Assembly (NCBI GenBank): GCA_023485295.1
Contig: JAMCZQ010000004.1
Coordinates: forward strand, 33,458-97,457
Source: Candidatus Marsarchaeota archaeon
Lineage (GTDB): Archaea; Micrarchaeota; Micrarchaeia; Micrarchaeales; Micrarchaeaceae
Direction: 5' to 3'
DNA length: 64,000 bases
This document shows, one piece after another, positions 10,559 through 19,200 of this stretch. The first letter of the stretch is position 1. Every line of letters begins with the position of its first letter. The position numbers and the translations under genes were made by a program. A model generated the notes under the pieces. The model had not been told where the DNA came from, ran no database searches, and worked only from the letters and a program-made list of their open reading frames with translations.

Positions 10559-10742
10559 ACCAAATGCCCAAAGCATAGGTTTAATAATTATATTCAACAA
10601 AAGTAATATATGGAACCGTAAGAACGGTGCCAAAAGAACATAAGTGTCTTGTTTTGATGCACGCTACACTGCAAAGAGTATGCGCATTCGGCAAGGTGCT
10701 TGTTTTGCATACTGCATAACAGTATGGACCATACGTGATTGA
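10559..10742 (+). promoter_or_regulatory. Promoter and structured leader of the DEAD-box helicase gene
   Basis: A 184-bp non-coding stretch. A TATA-like TTTAATAATTA lies at about 10580-10590. Downstream are two perfect inverted repeats: ACCGT/ACGGT at 10615-10628 with an AAGA loop, and CATACTG/CAGTATG at 10708-10726 with a 5-nt loop, about 17 nt before the TTG start. The leader would be over 100 nt, which is long for an archaeal mRNA, so regulation of the helicase at the RNA level is plausible. Confidence 0.45.
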
Positions 10743-12017
10743 TTGGAAACATTTGAAAAATTCGGCATTAAGGAAAGCATACTGAGAGCGCTAAGCGAAA
10801 TAGGGTTTGAAAGCCCGACAGAAGTTCAGGCAGAGACAATACCTGAAGCGCTTGCGAACAAGGACCTGATAGTCAGGTCAAAGACTGGAAGCGGCAAGAC
10901 CGCGGCATTTGCCATACCTATACTGCAAAGGCTGTCCGGCAGCGGCGTCCAGGCGCTGGTTATAGCGCCGACAAGGGAGCTTGCGCTGCAGATAGAGGGC
11001 GTATTCCGCAGCATAGGCAAATATGCTGGTGCCAGGACCGCCATAGTATACGGCGGCGTTTCAATAAACCCGCAGATAGAAAGGATAGAGCGCGGCGCAA
11101 ACATAGTCGTTGGGACGCCAGGCAGGATAATAGACCTGATGGAGCGGGGCGCCCTTGACCTGTCTTCCATAAAAACGCTTGTGCTTGACGAAGCGGACAT
11201 AATGCTGGAGATGGGATTCATCGAAGACATACAATATATAATAGAAAAGCTCCCTCCAACCAGGCAGATGATGCTTTTTTCAGCAACGATGCCAAAGAAG
11301 ATAAAGGAAGTTGCATACGAATACATGCGCTCCATAAAGAGCATAGAAGTCGGCGGCGAAGAGGAGCTCGCAGTGAAGCACATAGAGAACACCTACGCAT
11401 TGGTGAGCCGCACATCAAAATTTTCAACGCTTCTTGCATACATAGAGCAATACAAGCCCAGAAAGGCGATTATATTCTCGAAGATGCAGCGCAGCACTGA
11501 AGTAATTTACAGGATACTGCGCGACCAGGGCTATAGCCCAATAATGCTGCACGGCGGCATGACCCAGGCGAAGCGCGAATACGCAATGCAGAATTTCAGG
11601 CATGCCAAAGAGGGCATACTCATAGCGACAAACGTTGCTGCCAGGGGCATAGACATAGTAGACGTATCAGATGTCATAAACTTCGATGCACCCGAAGAGC
11701 CTGCAGTTTACCTGCACCGCGTCGGCCGTTCAGCGAGAATGGGCAGGAACGGCAGGGCATTTACGATAATAGAAAGGGAAGATTACGGTCTGGTGGGAAG
11801 CATAGAAGCCTTTGCCGGAATAAAGCTTAACAGGATAGACGTAAACGCCAGCAAATTCGAGCACATAAACTTCGGCAAGTATTTCAGCAGGGATAGCGCC
11901 AACAGGGGCCATGGATTCCAGAGGCAGCATTCGCAATATCCGCAGCGATCCCAGCATTCCGGCAGCGGCATGAACCGCAGGCGCGAAAGCAAAAGCAGGT
12001 TCTACAATAAAAGATAA
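10743..12017 (+). CDS. DEAD-box ATP-dependent RNA helicase
   Basis: A 424-residue SF2 RNA helicase. All core motifs are visible: the F-x-GF-Q motif (FESPTEVQ), Walker A SKTGSGKT (K52), PTRELALQ, TPGR, DEAD at 149-152, SAT at 180-182, the ATNVAARGID block and the motif VI-like HRVGRSARMG. The last 55 residues form a basic Gln/His/Ser/Arg-rich tail likely to bind RNA. It probably unwinds structured RNA in ribosome assembly or mRNA decay. The start is TTG at 10743; no in-frame ATG lies closer to the conserved N-terminus. The structured leader upstream recalls cold-regulated helicase genes. Confidence 0.92.
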   Translation: METFEKFGIKESILRALSEIGFESPTEVQAETIPEALANKDLIVRSKTGSGKTAAFAIPILQRLSGSGVQALVIAPTRELALQIEGVFRSIGKYAGARTAIVYGGVSINPQIERIERGANIVVGTPGRIIDLMERGALDLSSIKTLVLDEADIMLEMGFIEDIQYIIEKLPPTRQMMLFSATMPKKIKEVAYEYMRSIKSIEVGGEEELAVKHIENTYALVSRTSKFSTLLAYIEQYKPRKAIIFSKMQRSTEVIYRILRDQGYSPIMLHGGMTQAKREYAMQNFRHAKEGILIATNVAARGIDIVDVSDVINFDAPEEPAVYLHRVGRSARMGRNGRAFTIIEREDYGLVGSIEAFAGIKLNRIDVNASKFEHINFGKYFSRDSANRGHGFQRQHSQYPQRSQHSGSGMNRRRESKSRFYNKR

Positions 12018-12027
12018 AGCAATACCT

Positions 12028-12345
12028 CTACGCCTTTTCAAACATTTTTATGACAGGCGTCTCGCGTGTTGCTTTGAATCCGCCCAAAAGGCTTTCCACA
12101 TCGGCATCTGCAATTTTCAGGCGTGCCAGTACGAACGCGCCGCTAAAAAGCCTGAGCTCTTTTTCATTCTTGTATACTATTGCTGAATTTGCCTGTGCTA
12201 TATACTCCTTTGCCTCTTGCGCGCTTACTTCCTTAAGATCAACATTGACAAGGTTGGGCCGCTTTGCGCTATCCTGGCTTTTTGTTTCAGTGCCATTTTC
12301 AGGTTCGCGCTGAGCAGCAGGCTCCTTCTTTTTGAATAATGTCAT
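12028..12345 (-). CDS. Uncharacterised 105-residue protein
   Basis: A small soluble protein convergent with the helicase gene (10-bp gap). The first 30 residues are charged and probably disordered (basic MTLFKKKEP, then Glu/Gln-rich). Residues 33-105 form a compact alpha/beta-looking domain (NVDLKEVSAQEAKEYIAQ, LFSGAFVLARLKIADAD). No catalytic motif is seen. A TATA-like element at 12374-12386 on this strand lies about 35 bp upstream of the ATG and supports expression. No function can be assigned. Confidence 0.6.
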   Translation of the reverse strand: MTLFKKKEPAAQREPENGTETKSQDSAKRPNLVNVDLKEVSAQEAKEYIAQANSAIVYKNEKELRLFSGAFVLARLKIADADVESLLGGFKATRETPVIKMFEKA

Positions 12346-12373
12346 AAAATCACTAAAAACCCATCACATCCCC

Positions 12374-12386
12374 ATATATTTATATG
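12374..12386 (-). promoter_or_regulatory. TATA element of the 105-residue gene
   Basis: On the minus strand the element reads CATATAAATATAT, centred about 35 bp before the ATG at 12345. That gives a leader of roughly 10 nt. It is half of a divergent promoter region shared with the lipoate-ligase-like gene. Confidence 0.5.
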
Positions 12387-12476
12387 TTGCCATGTGATAT
12401 TCTTTGCATCGTATGAAGTATTGCCTTTTTGGGCAAGGCCATGCGGCCCGCACATTGCACAATCCAGTGCGCCTCA

Positions 12477-12485
12477 TTTATAAAT
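12477..12485 (+). promoter_or_regulatory. TATA element of the lipoate-ligase-like gene
   Basis: TTTATAAAT lies about 70 bp upstream of the ATG at 12553, predicting transcription start near 12508 and a leader of some 45 nt. Confidence 0.4.
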
Positions 12486-12552
12486 CTGCACGTCAAATGA
12501 TATAGGGCAAAGTAAGCCTCATTCCTAATCCGCTTTCCAAGCAGATGATCAG

Positions 12553-13482
12553 ATGTTTGACTATGAATATTGGGGCACGAACACGCTGCCAATAAGCCAG
12601 AATATGGCCATGGAAGAATACCTGTTAAGCAGAAGCGCTGCCAGCAAGGTAGCCACTGTGCGCTTTTGGAACGTGCCAAAGGACTCGGTCGTCATAGGAT
12701 ATGGCGAATCAAAAGCCAACATCAAGCATATTGACCAGAGCTTTGACCTTGCGCGGCGAATTACTGGAGGCTCGCACGTGGAATTCGATAAGGCGTGCAT
12801 TGCGTATTCTTTTACCGTTCCAAGGGACGGCAGCTTCAAGTATTTCAATGACATGCGCAAATATTTTGCCGACATACTGGTAAATTCGCTGGAAAAGCTT
12901 GGGGTAGAAGATGTTTATGCAGACAACAGGGCTTCAACAGTAAACGTAGACCAGAAAGTAATTGCGAGCCACGCCATATTCTGGGGCGTTGACAGCGCAT
13001 TGCTGCATGGGCTGCTTCTGGTAGACCACTACGAAGTGGACAAGATATTCGAGCGCATGCTGCTATCAGAGCGCAGGATCGGCAGGCATACCTATTCCGA
13101 ATATGATGCCCTGAAATCCGCGCCTGCCGCTTCAGAGATAATAAAAAAGGCACAGGGCCTTTCCGGAGCGGAAAGGACAGACGCTGTAAAGCGCATGATT
13201 GCGGATGTCGTATTGCTGGAGGCGACTTCAGGAGCGCATAAAAACATTGGTGTTACCGAAGACGTGCTGAAGAAGGCATCAAGGCTCGTTTCAAGCACGC
13301 ATTCGGATTCGAGGTGGCTCGATATGCGTACGCCGCAGTATAAAAAGGAGGAAGTAGACGCGATACCTGGCGAAAGCCTTGACGGCAAGCTTAAGGAGAA
13401 CTTGGGCTACTGCATGTATATAGAAGTGGATGACAGGTCTTTCTCAAGGATGACGCTCCCAAAGGAAGAGCTGCATGATTAG
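12553..13482 (+). CDS. lplA: Lipoate-protein ligase A family protein
   Basis: A 309-residue member of the BPL/LplA/LipB fold. The motif RRITGGSHVEFD corresponds to the RRxxGGG nucleotide/lipoate loop, with Ser-His replacing the last Gly and its neighbour. VDQKVIASHAIFW supplies the conserved Lys of the K-x-x-G/A segment, and HGLLLVDHYEVDKIF matches the family's HGxLL strand. The C-terminal third looks like an accessory helical domain. It probably attaches lipoate or octanoate to 2-oxoacid dehydrogenase E2 or glycine-cleavage H protein; no target protein is encoded in this window. The degenerate GGG motif leaves some doubt about the exact cofactor. Confidence 0.7.
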   Translation: MFDYEYWGTNTLPISQNMAMEEYLLSRSAASKVATVRFWNVPKDSVVIGYGESKANIKHIDQSFDLARRITGGSHVEFDKACIAYSFTVPRDGSFKYFNDMRKYFADILVNSLEKLGVEDVYADNRASTVNVDQKVIASHAIFWGVDSALLHGLLLVDHYEVDKIFERMLLSERRIGRHTYSEYDALKSAPAASEIIKKAQGLSGAERTDAVKRMIADVVLLEATSGAHKNIGVTEDVLKKASRLVSSTHSDSRWLDMRTPQYKKEEVDAIPGESLDGKLKENLGYCMYIEVDDRSFSRMTLPKEELHD

Positions 13483-13524
13483 TAAAATATAATAAGTGCC
13501 CCTTTGTAAGGGAAAGAATGGTTT

Positions 13525-13644
13525 TCAGCCATCCCGTCTCAGGTATTTTTCCAATACCCTCATGTCATAACTTCGCCGTTCGTAATGCATTGCCTCAACA
13601 ATGCTCACTGGCGGACGCGCCTCGGACTTTGATTTCATTTCCAT
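13525..13644 (-). CDS. Possible 39-residue basic protein
   Basis: This short frame sits in a gap between two plus-strand genes. It begins with ATG preceded by a strong Shine-Dalgarno AAGAGGTG six bases upstream (13651-13658). TATA-like elements lie at 13692-13699 and 13710-13720 on the same strand. The product, starting MEMKSKSEARPPVSIV and ending EKYLRRDG, is basic and probably helical at its C-terminus. I do not recognise it. A good SD and a TATA box are stronger support than such a short frame alone would give. Confidence 0.45.
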   Translation of the reverse strand: MEMKSKSEARPPVSIVEAMHYERRSYDMRVLEKYLRRDG

Positions 13645-13756
13645 TTTATTCACCTCTTAAGCATGATGCCGATGGCGCTCCAAAGGTGACAAGATATATA
13701 TTCTGCAGGATATATTTAAATCTTCCTTTTAAGAATACCTCTAGTGTGTTTGAACA

Positions 13757-15505
13757 ATGGCCATCAAAAAGCGTTTACATGATGCAAAGCGCGCCTATGG
13801 GGATAAACGTGCTGCTGGCAATTTGCCAGCCAAAAGCAACAACGAAAACCGCAAACGCAACGGCAAGGAGCTCAGAAGGGACATAATAACCATAGCCCTG
13901 CTTGCTCTGCTGCTCGTTTCGGCACGTCTATATTTCTATACCGGCCCTGTGTTCAGCAACACCCAGGACGAGGGCATCTATCTAAACATGTTTTCAAGCG
14001 CAGTATCATCCCACAATGCAATAAGCTTTGCAGCTTACAGAAATGCAAACTTTTCAGACGTCACAAATGCGCTGTTCAATCCGGTGCAGATGTTTGAATT
14101 TTATGACGGGTTCGTCATGCCTGAAATAGCGCTCCAAAAGCTTGTCGGCTTTTCCGCGGCTGCAAGCATTGCATACGTGATGCTCTTTTCCGTAATTGAA
14201 TTGGTATTCATATTCCTAATATTGAGGAAGATCTCTGGGTATCGTGCAGCTGTCATCGGAGGCCTGCTTCTGGCCTTCCTGCCCATAGACGTACTGTTTT
14301 CCACACAGGTACAGCCCCTAATCCCCGCAGTCGCGATGATGGCTGCAGCTACATACTTTCTTGTGCTGTCAATTGAAGAAAAGCGCTCAATGCAAAGGCG
14401 CAAATACCTGTTCGTATTGCTAAGCGCAATATTCATAGGCCTGGGCTACCTGATAAATCCTGTCAGCCTGTTTCTGCTGTTTTTCGAGGCCATATACTTC
14501 TTGGCCGAAGCACTGCACAAATCAAGGCAGGCAGCCATAAGCATTGCGCTGTTGCTCACAGGATTCGTATTGGCATATTCGATAATGGGCTTTGTATATC
14601 TTGCGCAGTCCGGAAATTTCCTGCTCTACCCTGCGGTAGAATCCCACATATACGAATACCAGCTTTACACCCAAAGCATAGTAAGATACAATGCCGGCCC
14701 TGTAAGCTTTTCCTACGTCACAGGCAGCCCGCTTTTTTACATACCTATAATATTCAATTTTCTCGATGTAGGCATAACCGGCAAGGTTTACCCGCTGTAT
14801 TATTTTTCCCTGATGGCGTACGCCTTTGTTGCCTTTATACCAATAGGCATCAAATACAGGATAAGATACACGTCGTTTTTCGGGGCAATGGCGCTCCTTT
14901 ATTACATATTCATGAACATGCCTACAAAATTCCTATACGCAAACGGCCACCTGTCATTTCTAATGATAAGCATGCAGCCCTACATAAGCACTGTGCTGGA
15001 GCTGCCAATCATAATAGTGGTTAGCCTTGGCATAAGCAAATTCCTTGGAACAAAGAGATCCAGGATCGGAGCATACGCCCTTTTGGCGCTGATGATAGCG
15101 GCAAACGTGCTATTCTTAGCGCATGACACTAGCTTTTATTCGGCTTCGGTATCCACATTGCATTCTTTTATAGCATTCGTAAAGCAGAACCCTAATGCAG
15201 AGTTTTATGCCAACCCTATTTTTGCGGGTGAGGTGAACATCATGACAGGGTCTAAATATTCATTGGTCATGCTGCCATCAAACTGCACAAGCGCATTTCT
15301 AAGCAATGTGGCAGCCAATGCGACTACCAAAGAGTATTTCGTAGGAGGCGGAACAATAGCCTTCGCGCTAAGCCCGCAGATAGAAAACGCCACTACCTCA
15401 TGCCTTGCATCATATAGCGGCATAGCGCTCGTGAAAGAATACAAAAACCCTTTCTCTGCATACAGCAATGAAGCCCCGCCGCTTATGATATACGAAGCTA
15501 AATAG
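13757..15505 (+). CDS. GT-C type membrane glycosyltransferase (family 39/ArnT-like)
   Basis: A 582-residue polytopic membrane protein. After a basic cytoplasmic N-terminus, the first membrane helix (about 44-60) is followed by an extracellular loop with TQDEGIYL, the acidic D-E motif at the position used as catalytic base by GT-C enzymes. About ten more hydrophobic helices follow, with an extracytoplasmic C-terminal domain bearing several sequons. It probably transfers a sugar from a polyprenyl-phosphate donor to a protein or lipid on the outer face. It is followed after 9 bp by a GT2 enzyme that could make the polyprenyl-phosphate sugar, so the pair makes sense for surface glycosylation. Confidence 0.78.
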   Translation: MAIKKRLHDAKRAYGDKRAAGNLPAKSNNENRKRNGKELRRDIITIALLALLLVSARLYFYTGPVFSNTQDEGIYLNMFSSAVSSHNAISFAAYRNANFSDVTNALFNPVQMFEFYDGFVMPEIALQKLVGFSAAASIAYVMLFSVIELVFIFLILRKISGYRAAVIGGLLLAFLPIDVLFSTQVQPLIPAVAMMAAATYFLVLSIEEKRSMQRRKYLFVLLSAIFIGLGYLINPVSLFLLFFEAIYFLAEALHKSRQAAISIALLLTGFVLAYSIMGFVYLAQSGNFLLYPAVESHIYEYQLYTQSIVRYNAGPVSFSYVTGSPLFYIPIIFNFLDVGITGKVYPLYYFSLMAYAFVAFIPIGIKYRIRYTSFFGAMALLYYIFMNMPTKFLYANGHLSFLMISMQPYISTVLELPIIIVVSLGISKFLGTKRSRIGAYALLALMIAANVLFLAHDTSFYSASVSTLHSFIAFVKQNPNAEFYANPIFAGEVNIMTGSKYSLVMLPSNCTSAFLSNVAANATTKEYFVGGGTIAFALSPQIENATTSCLASYSGIALVKEYKNPFSAYSNEAPPLMIYEAK

Positions 15506-15514
15506 CGTGATGCC

Positions 15515-16240
15515 TTGCATGTTTTTATAATAATGCCAGCAAAAAACGAGCAGAACAGAATAGGCAATGCCTTAGAGGACTACAAAAGCCTGCAGCATGC
15601 GTATGGCAGCCTTACCTTGGTGGTGGTAACCGATTCGGAGCAAGATCCTACTAATAATACTGTAGCAAAGTTCAATGAAAATTACGCCGACTTGCGGCTT
15701 TTGGCAGGCAGGAGCCATGGCAAGGGCGGAGCCATAATCCAAGGATTCAAGTCCGTAATTAACGAAGCCAGCGATGGGGATATAATCGGCTTTGTGGATG
15801 CCGACGATGCAGTGCGCGCCGGCCAGATAATCAAGGTGATAAACGAAATAGCAAGCGGCAATGCAGCCTGTGCAGTGGGCTCGCGCAAATGCAAAGGCGT
15901 TAATGCTGCTGGCATACCTTTCTCGCGCAGGGCAATGAGCACACTGTATGCAACCCTTGTGCGCTACATGTTTGGCATCAAGATAAAAGACATGCAATGC
16001 GGCTGCAAATTTGTAACGGCCAACGCCCTCAGGGCTGTGATTGAAAGGCTTGCCATAGAGGATGTGGTGTTCGACCTCAATATGCTTTACGAACTCAGCA
16101 AGGCCGGAAAACCAATAAGGGAGGTGTGCATAGATTACGTCAACGTAAAAGGAGGCATAAGCCCGAGGGTTTTTCTGATGCTGAAGACGACCATAGAATA
16201 CAGGATATTCGGCTACGCACATTTTGCTAAGCGCACATAA
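15515..16240 (+). CDS. Family 2 glycosyltransferase (dolichyl-phosphate sugar synthase-like)
   Basis: A 241-residue GT-A fold enzyme. The N-terminal VFIIMPAKNEQNRIG strand, the GRSHGKGGAIIQGF loop and the FVDADDAV metal-binding motif are typical of GT2 polyprenyl-phosphate glycosyltransferases. AVGSRKCKG and MQCGCKF complete the donor/acceptor region. No membrane helix is present. The start is TTG at 15515, giving the usual short lead before the first strand. Likely role: loading a hexose from a nucleotide sugar onto dolichyl phosphate for the upstream GT-C enzyme. Confidence 0.85.
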   Translation: MHVFIIMPAKNEQNRIGNALEDYKSLQHAYGSLTLVVVTDSEQDPTNNTVAKFNENYADLRLLAGRSHGKGGAIIQGFKSVINEASDGDIIGFVDADDAVRAGQIIKVINEIASGNAACAVGSRKCKGVNAAGIPFSRRAMSTLYATLVRYMFGIKIKDMQCGCKFVTANALRAVIERLAIEDVVFDLNMLYELSKAGKPIREVCIDYVNVKGGISPRVFLMLKTTIEYRIFGYAHFAKRT

Positions 16241-16260
16241 GCGAAATGCCATGGGATAGC

Positions 16261-16875
16261 TTATACCGCATAAGACGGCACTAGGTAAACCTTTCCTCCG
16301 TATTCAAAGCCTATAGTATAGAATGCATCTTCCTTTGGAAACGGCTGCCTTATCAGCGCACTTGAATTGACGCCTGCAGGTGCGATTGTAAAATTGTAAA
16401 ATACACCTCCAGGCGTTTGGCTTACACTGCTGACATAATAAGTAAATATTACTGGTATGCCGCTTGCAGGGTTCTGCGTAAAAGTCCTTATATCAGTGCC
16501 GTTCATAAAGAACGCAAACTTCACGCTGCTGCCCTGCATGCCCGACAGGTAAGCCGAGCCATTCGGAAATGTAAAAGAAAACCATCTAGGAAGGTAATAG
16601 CTTTTCCCGTTTTCAGTATAGTTTACCAAATATCTTGAGATCCTGCTGAAGTTGCCCCTATCGGCAGGCTTATTAAGCGGCGTTATTGTAAGTATGCTGG
16701 CGTTGGAAACGTTGAAGAGCGACGCGGCGGCATAGGTGTATGAGGAATAGACGCTTTTGAGCGTAGGCGCAGGGGGCGCCGGAGGCCTGCTAGCAATCCC
16801 TATGTACGCTACTGCCACTACTATGATAATCACTATTATGGCTAATATGGCAATCCAAGCCTTTTTCTGCATCAT
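16261..16875 (-). CDS. Membrane-anchored extracytoplasmic protein
   Basis: A 204-residue protein with a short basic N-terminus, one strong membrane helix (residues about 6-28), a Pro-rich linker (RPPAPPAPT) and an extracellular domain with many aromatic and Ser/Thr residues and several N-x-S/T sequons. It has the layout of an archaeal signal-anchor protein facing outward. The domain is probably beta-rich; I recognise no family. It is convergent with the GT2 gene. Confidence 0.65.
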   Translation of the reverse strand: MMQKKAWIAILAIIVIIIVVAVAYIGIASRPPAPPAPTLKSVYSSYTYAAASLFNVSNASILTITPLNKPADRGNFSRISRYLVNYTENGKSYYLPRWFSFTFPNGSAYLSGMQGSSVKFAFFMNGTDIRTFTQNPASGIPVIFTYYVSSVSQTPGGVFYNFTIAPAGVNSSALIRQPFPKEDAFYTIGFEYGGKVYLVPSYAV

Positions 16876-16976
16876 TTAACCGAATTTTTATGCCCTGTTA
16901 GCATATTTAATTCTTACTAATCAAAGCATAGCAGGCTCAGCGTTAAACGCCTGTGCGAAAATTGGTGCGCGATACC

Positions 16977-17507
16977 ATGAAACTAGTGCTGCTTTACGGT
17001 CCTCCTGGCGTGGGCAAGCTGACAGTAGCAAAGGCGCTGTCCGCGATTACAGGCTACAGAATATACCACAACCATATTGCAGTGGAGGCGATCCTGCCGG
17101 TGTTTGATTATGGCACAAAGGAATACAACGAGCTTGTAGCCATATACAGGATGGAATTGCTGAAGAGGGCAATAAACTCAAGCATGAAAGGCCTCATTGC
17201 GACTTTTGTCTACGCACCAGGCATTGATGACAGGTACATAAAGCGCCTGATAAGGCATGCGGCATCGCACTCCAGCAAAATCTGCTTTGTCAAGCTGACA
17301 TGCGACAAGAAAGAGCTGTACAGAAGGGTCAGTGACCAGTCAAGGCGCGAATTCAGCAAGATAAAGTCCAAGAAAGCGTTAAAGCGAATGCTTGAAAAGT
17401 ATGACATAGACGCAGCAATAAGCTATGTGGACAACATGATAATAGACAATACGCGCATAGGCCCGAAGAAGGTTGCAGCCTTAATAAAGGAGCATTACAA
17501 GCTCTGA
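16977..17507 (+). CDS. P-loop kinase-like protein
   Basis: A 176-residue protein starting MKLVLLYGPPGVGKLT, with Walker A G-x-x-G-x-G-K. It resembles shikimate-kinase or AAA_33-type small-molecule kinases: the HNHIAVEAI segment after the P loop, a central strand LIATFVYAPG, an Arg-rich lid (RRVSDQSRREFSKIK) and the late strand DNMIIDNTRIG. GTG codons at 16953 and 16965 are in frame, but ATG 16977 puts the start directly before the first strand as in related kinases. The substrate cannot be told from the sequence. Confidence 0.65.
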   Translation: MKLVLLYGPPGVGKLTVAKALSAITGYRIYHNHIAVEAILPVFDYGTKEYNELVAIYRMELLKRAINSSMKGLIATFVYAPGIDDRYIKRLIRHAASHSSKICFVKLTCDKKELYRRVSDQSRREFSKIKSKKALKRMLEKYDIDAAISYVDNMIIDNTRIGPKKVAALIKEHYKL

Positions 17508-17533
17508 GCGCGCATATGGCTTGTACCAAAGCC

Positions 17534-17863
17534 TCATGCGACTGATTTGTGCACTGTTATTACCTTTATCTTGTAATGCTTGTTGTCGTCTCTAACCTGC
17601 TTGCATATAACCTCTAGGTTTATTCTTCCGGAAGCGTGTTTTCTCACTTCAACGCCTTCCTCACCTGTGGCGCTTATTTCTTCAGAGTCGTATATTGCGT
17701 CTATTAGGTCTGCCGAATTTATTTTGCGCCTGAGCATCATTTCGACTCCATGTTTTGTGATGAGGACATCAGAATTAGAGACCATCGCTTCTTCCCTGCC
17801 ATGCATGCAAGATGCAGAGCCATTACAATTTTCAGTTTCAGATTTGCGTAAGCGAACCATCAA
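17534..17863 (-). CDS. DUF4258-like small protein
   Basis: A 109-residue protein. From residue 27 it reads MVSNSDVLITKHGVEMMLRR, then a helix with DAIYDSEEI and late beta strands ending KIKVITVHK. This is the pattern of DUF4258 proteins (His-x3-Met-x2-Arg-Arg then a short beta sheet), which have a RelE-like fold and often sit in toxin-like settings. The first 26 residues are not part of the fold, so translation may start at 17785. No antitoxin partner is adjacent. The call rests on pattern only. Confidence 0.5.
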   Translation of the reverse strand: MMVRLRKSETENCNGSASCMHGREEAMVSNSDVLITKHGVEMMLRRKINSADLIDAIYDSEEISATGEEGVEVRKHASGRINLEVICKQVRDDNKHYKIKVITVHKSVA

Positions 17864-18072
17864 CTCATTTTAATATGCAGCTCAAGTTATAAATACCTTC
17901 CCGGATGCCGCAGCTGGCTGTACATTTTATTCAAGGCTTTGCTCCTTTAGCCTATCTCGCTCCTAAAGCGTTAAATCTGCTCATAAAGTAGGGTTAGGAG
18001 CACACTTTTAGAGCCAAGCCTGCCATAAGATAGATATAAATATTTGGATTAATAGAGTGACTTTGTGGTATT

Positions 18073-18534
18073 ATGACAACATCGTCAACAACGACGGCAA
18101 GCCCGTCAAGCGAAACTTCTAAACAAAAAACAACTAAAGCAAACGATCCTGTTTTTGTTTCTATATTGGCACGATCCTTTAGCCTGGGCCCAAGTTCTTT
18201 GGATGACACGGTTGGCAAGTCCCTTGCATATTCCTTCATAAATATGAACGATGAAGATCGTGCCCAAACGATTAATTTTCTAAAAGATGTACCAAATATT
18301 GCTAAAATATTTGGCTATTATTTGCAAATAAAGATTGTTGATATTGATGATTCGAGAGAGAACACAATACGCATGTTAAGGGATTCCCGTTACCATGAGC
18401 TGTCAAAGAAAGTACCACAAGAAATTTCTGATGATGTGCGCAAGGAAATAGAAAATCTTGAAAAAGAAAATGAAAATGTAAAGCGTGGAATGGCAGAAGG
18501 CAAACGTTATATGTACAAAGATTCTTTTAAATAG
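18073..18534 (+). CDS. Uncharacterised 153-residue protein
   Basis: It starts with a Ser/Thr/Lys-rich 25-residue tail, then a mostly helical body with NDEDRAQTINFLKDVPN, and ends in a highly charged coiled-coil-like helix (DVRKEIENLEKENENVK). There is no signal peptide or membrane helix. A TATA-like GATATAAATATTT at about 18030-18042 precedes the ATG. I recognise no family. It lies at the left part of an AT-rich accessory region. Confidence 0.5.
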   Translation: MTTSSTTTASPSSETSKQKTTKANDPVFVSILARSFSLGPSSLDDTVGKSLAYSFINMNDEDRAQTINFLKDVPNIAKIFGYYLQIKIVDIDDSRENTIRMLRDSRYHELSKKVPQEISDDVRKEIENLEKENENVKRGMAEGKRYMYKDSFK

Positions 18535-18711
18535 TAGCAGGCTCTGAAAAGGGCTTAATCACGCCTTTTTCCGTTGTCTATAAGGAATATTAATTTTATG
18601 ATATCAGGCGTATAGCCCCGAGAGGCGCATTGTAGTAAAAACACTGTCCCAGAAGTCTTTATCCATCTGCAAATGCCAACAATTAAATAAAAATATTTAT
18701 GTTTGACAACT

Positions 18712-18834
18712 TCAAGGCAGAACCATTCTGCCCGCCTCTGTTATGTTGAATTTTTCATCAATGTATCCAGTGTCCTTTAACTCGCATAGGTGCTGATATA
18801 TCATGCTCCTAGCCTTCTTCAGCTCCTTTGCCAT
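18712..18834 (-). pseudogene. Small winged-helix remnant or mini-protein, 40 residues
   Basis: Reading leftward from an ATG at 18834 the frame gives MAKELKKARSMIYQHLCELK, then DTGYIDEKFNITEAGRMVLP and a stop. This looks like the recognition helix and wing of a PadR/ArsR-type regulator (compare the PadR protein at 54417). An in-frame stop lies two codons upstream, so the N-terminal half is missing. It is divergent from the EncFtn gene, 81 bp away. It could be a decayed regulator or a real mini-protein. Confidence 0.35.
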
Positions 18835-18915
18835 GCGCTAAATAACCAAGGCAGGAATGCAGGTATTGCGCAAGTCGTATAAGCTTTGATTGCATAATCT
18901 GGCTATGGTGAGCAA

Positions 18916-19200
18916 ATGCCTAGGTACGAAATAGCTGAGGATTTGAGTGAAGGAGTAAAAGATTTGAGCAGGGCAAGGCAATCCTTAATAGAAGAAGTCG
19001 AAGCGATGATGTTTTATGATGAGAGGGCCGATGCAACCAAGGACAAAGATCTCAAATTGGTTATGGAGCACAATCGCGATGACGAGAAGGAGCATGCAGC
19101 GCTGCTGCTAGAGTGGATAAGAAGGCATGACAAGGCAATGGACAAAGAGCTAAAGGAAATACTCTTTTCAAAGAAAGAGCTCAAGGGATTGGGCGATTGA
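18916..19200 (+). CDS. Encapsulin-type ferritin-like protein (EncFtn)
   Basis: A 94-residue two-helix protein matching the encapsulated ferritin family in both length and motifs. Helix 1 holds IEEVEAMMFYDERADATKD and helix 2 HNRDDEKEHAALLLEWIRR. E27, E57 and H60 have the 30- and 3-residue spacing of the EncFtn diiron ligands (E32, E62, H65 in the Rhodospirillum protein). EncFtn dimers form a ferroxidase centre at the subunit interface and normally load iron into an encapsulin shell. No encapsulin gene is next to it here, and the last helix is followed by only about 15 residues, so the shell-targeting peptide, if any, is not obvious. Confidence 0.85.
   Translation: MPRYEIAEDLSEGVKDLSRARQSLIEEVEAMMFYDERADATKDKDLKLVMEHNRDDEKEHAALLLEWIRRHDKAMDKELKEILFSKKELKGLGD

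Noticed and set aside
13518..13886. 122-codon plus-strand frame
   Set aside because: It has poor protein composition, no ribosome binding site, overlaps the start of the GT-C gene in another frame, and the opposite strand offers a better supported small gene.
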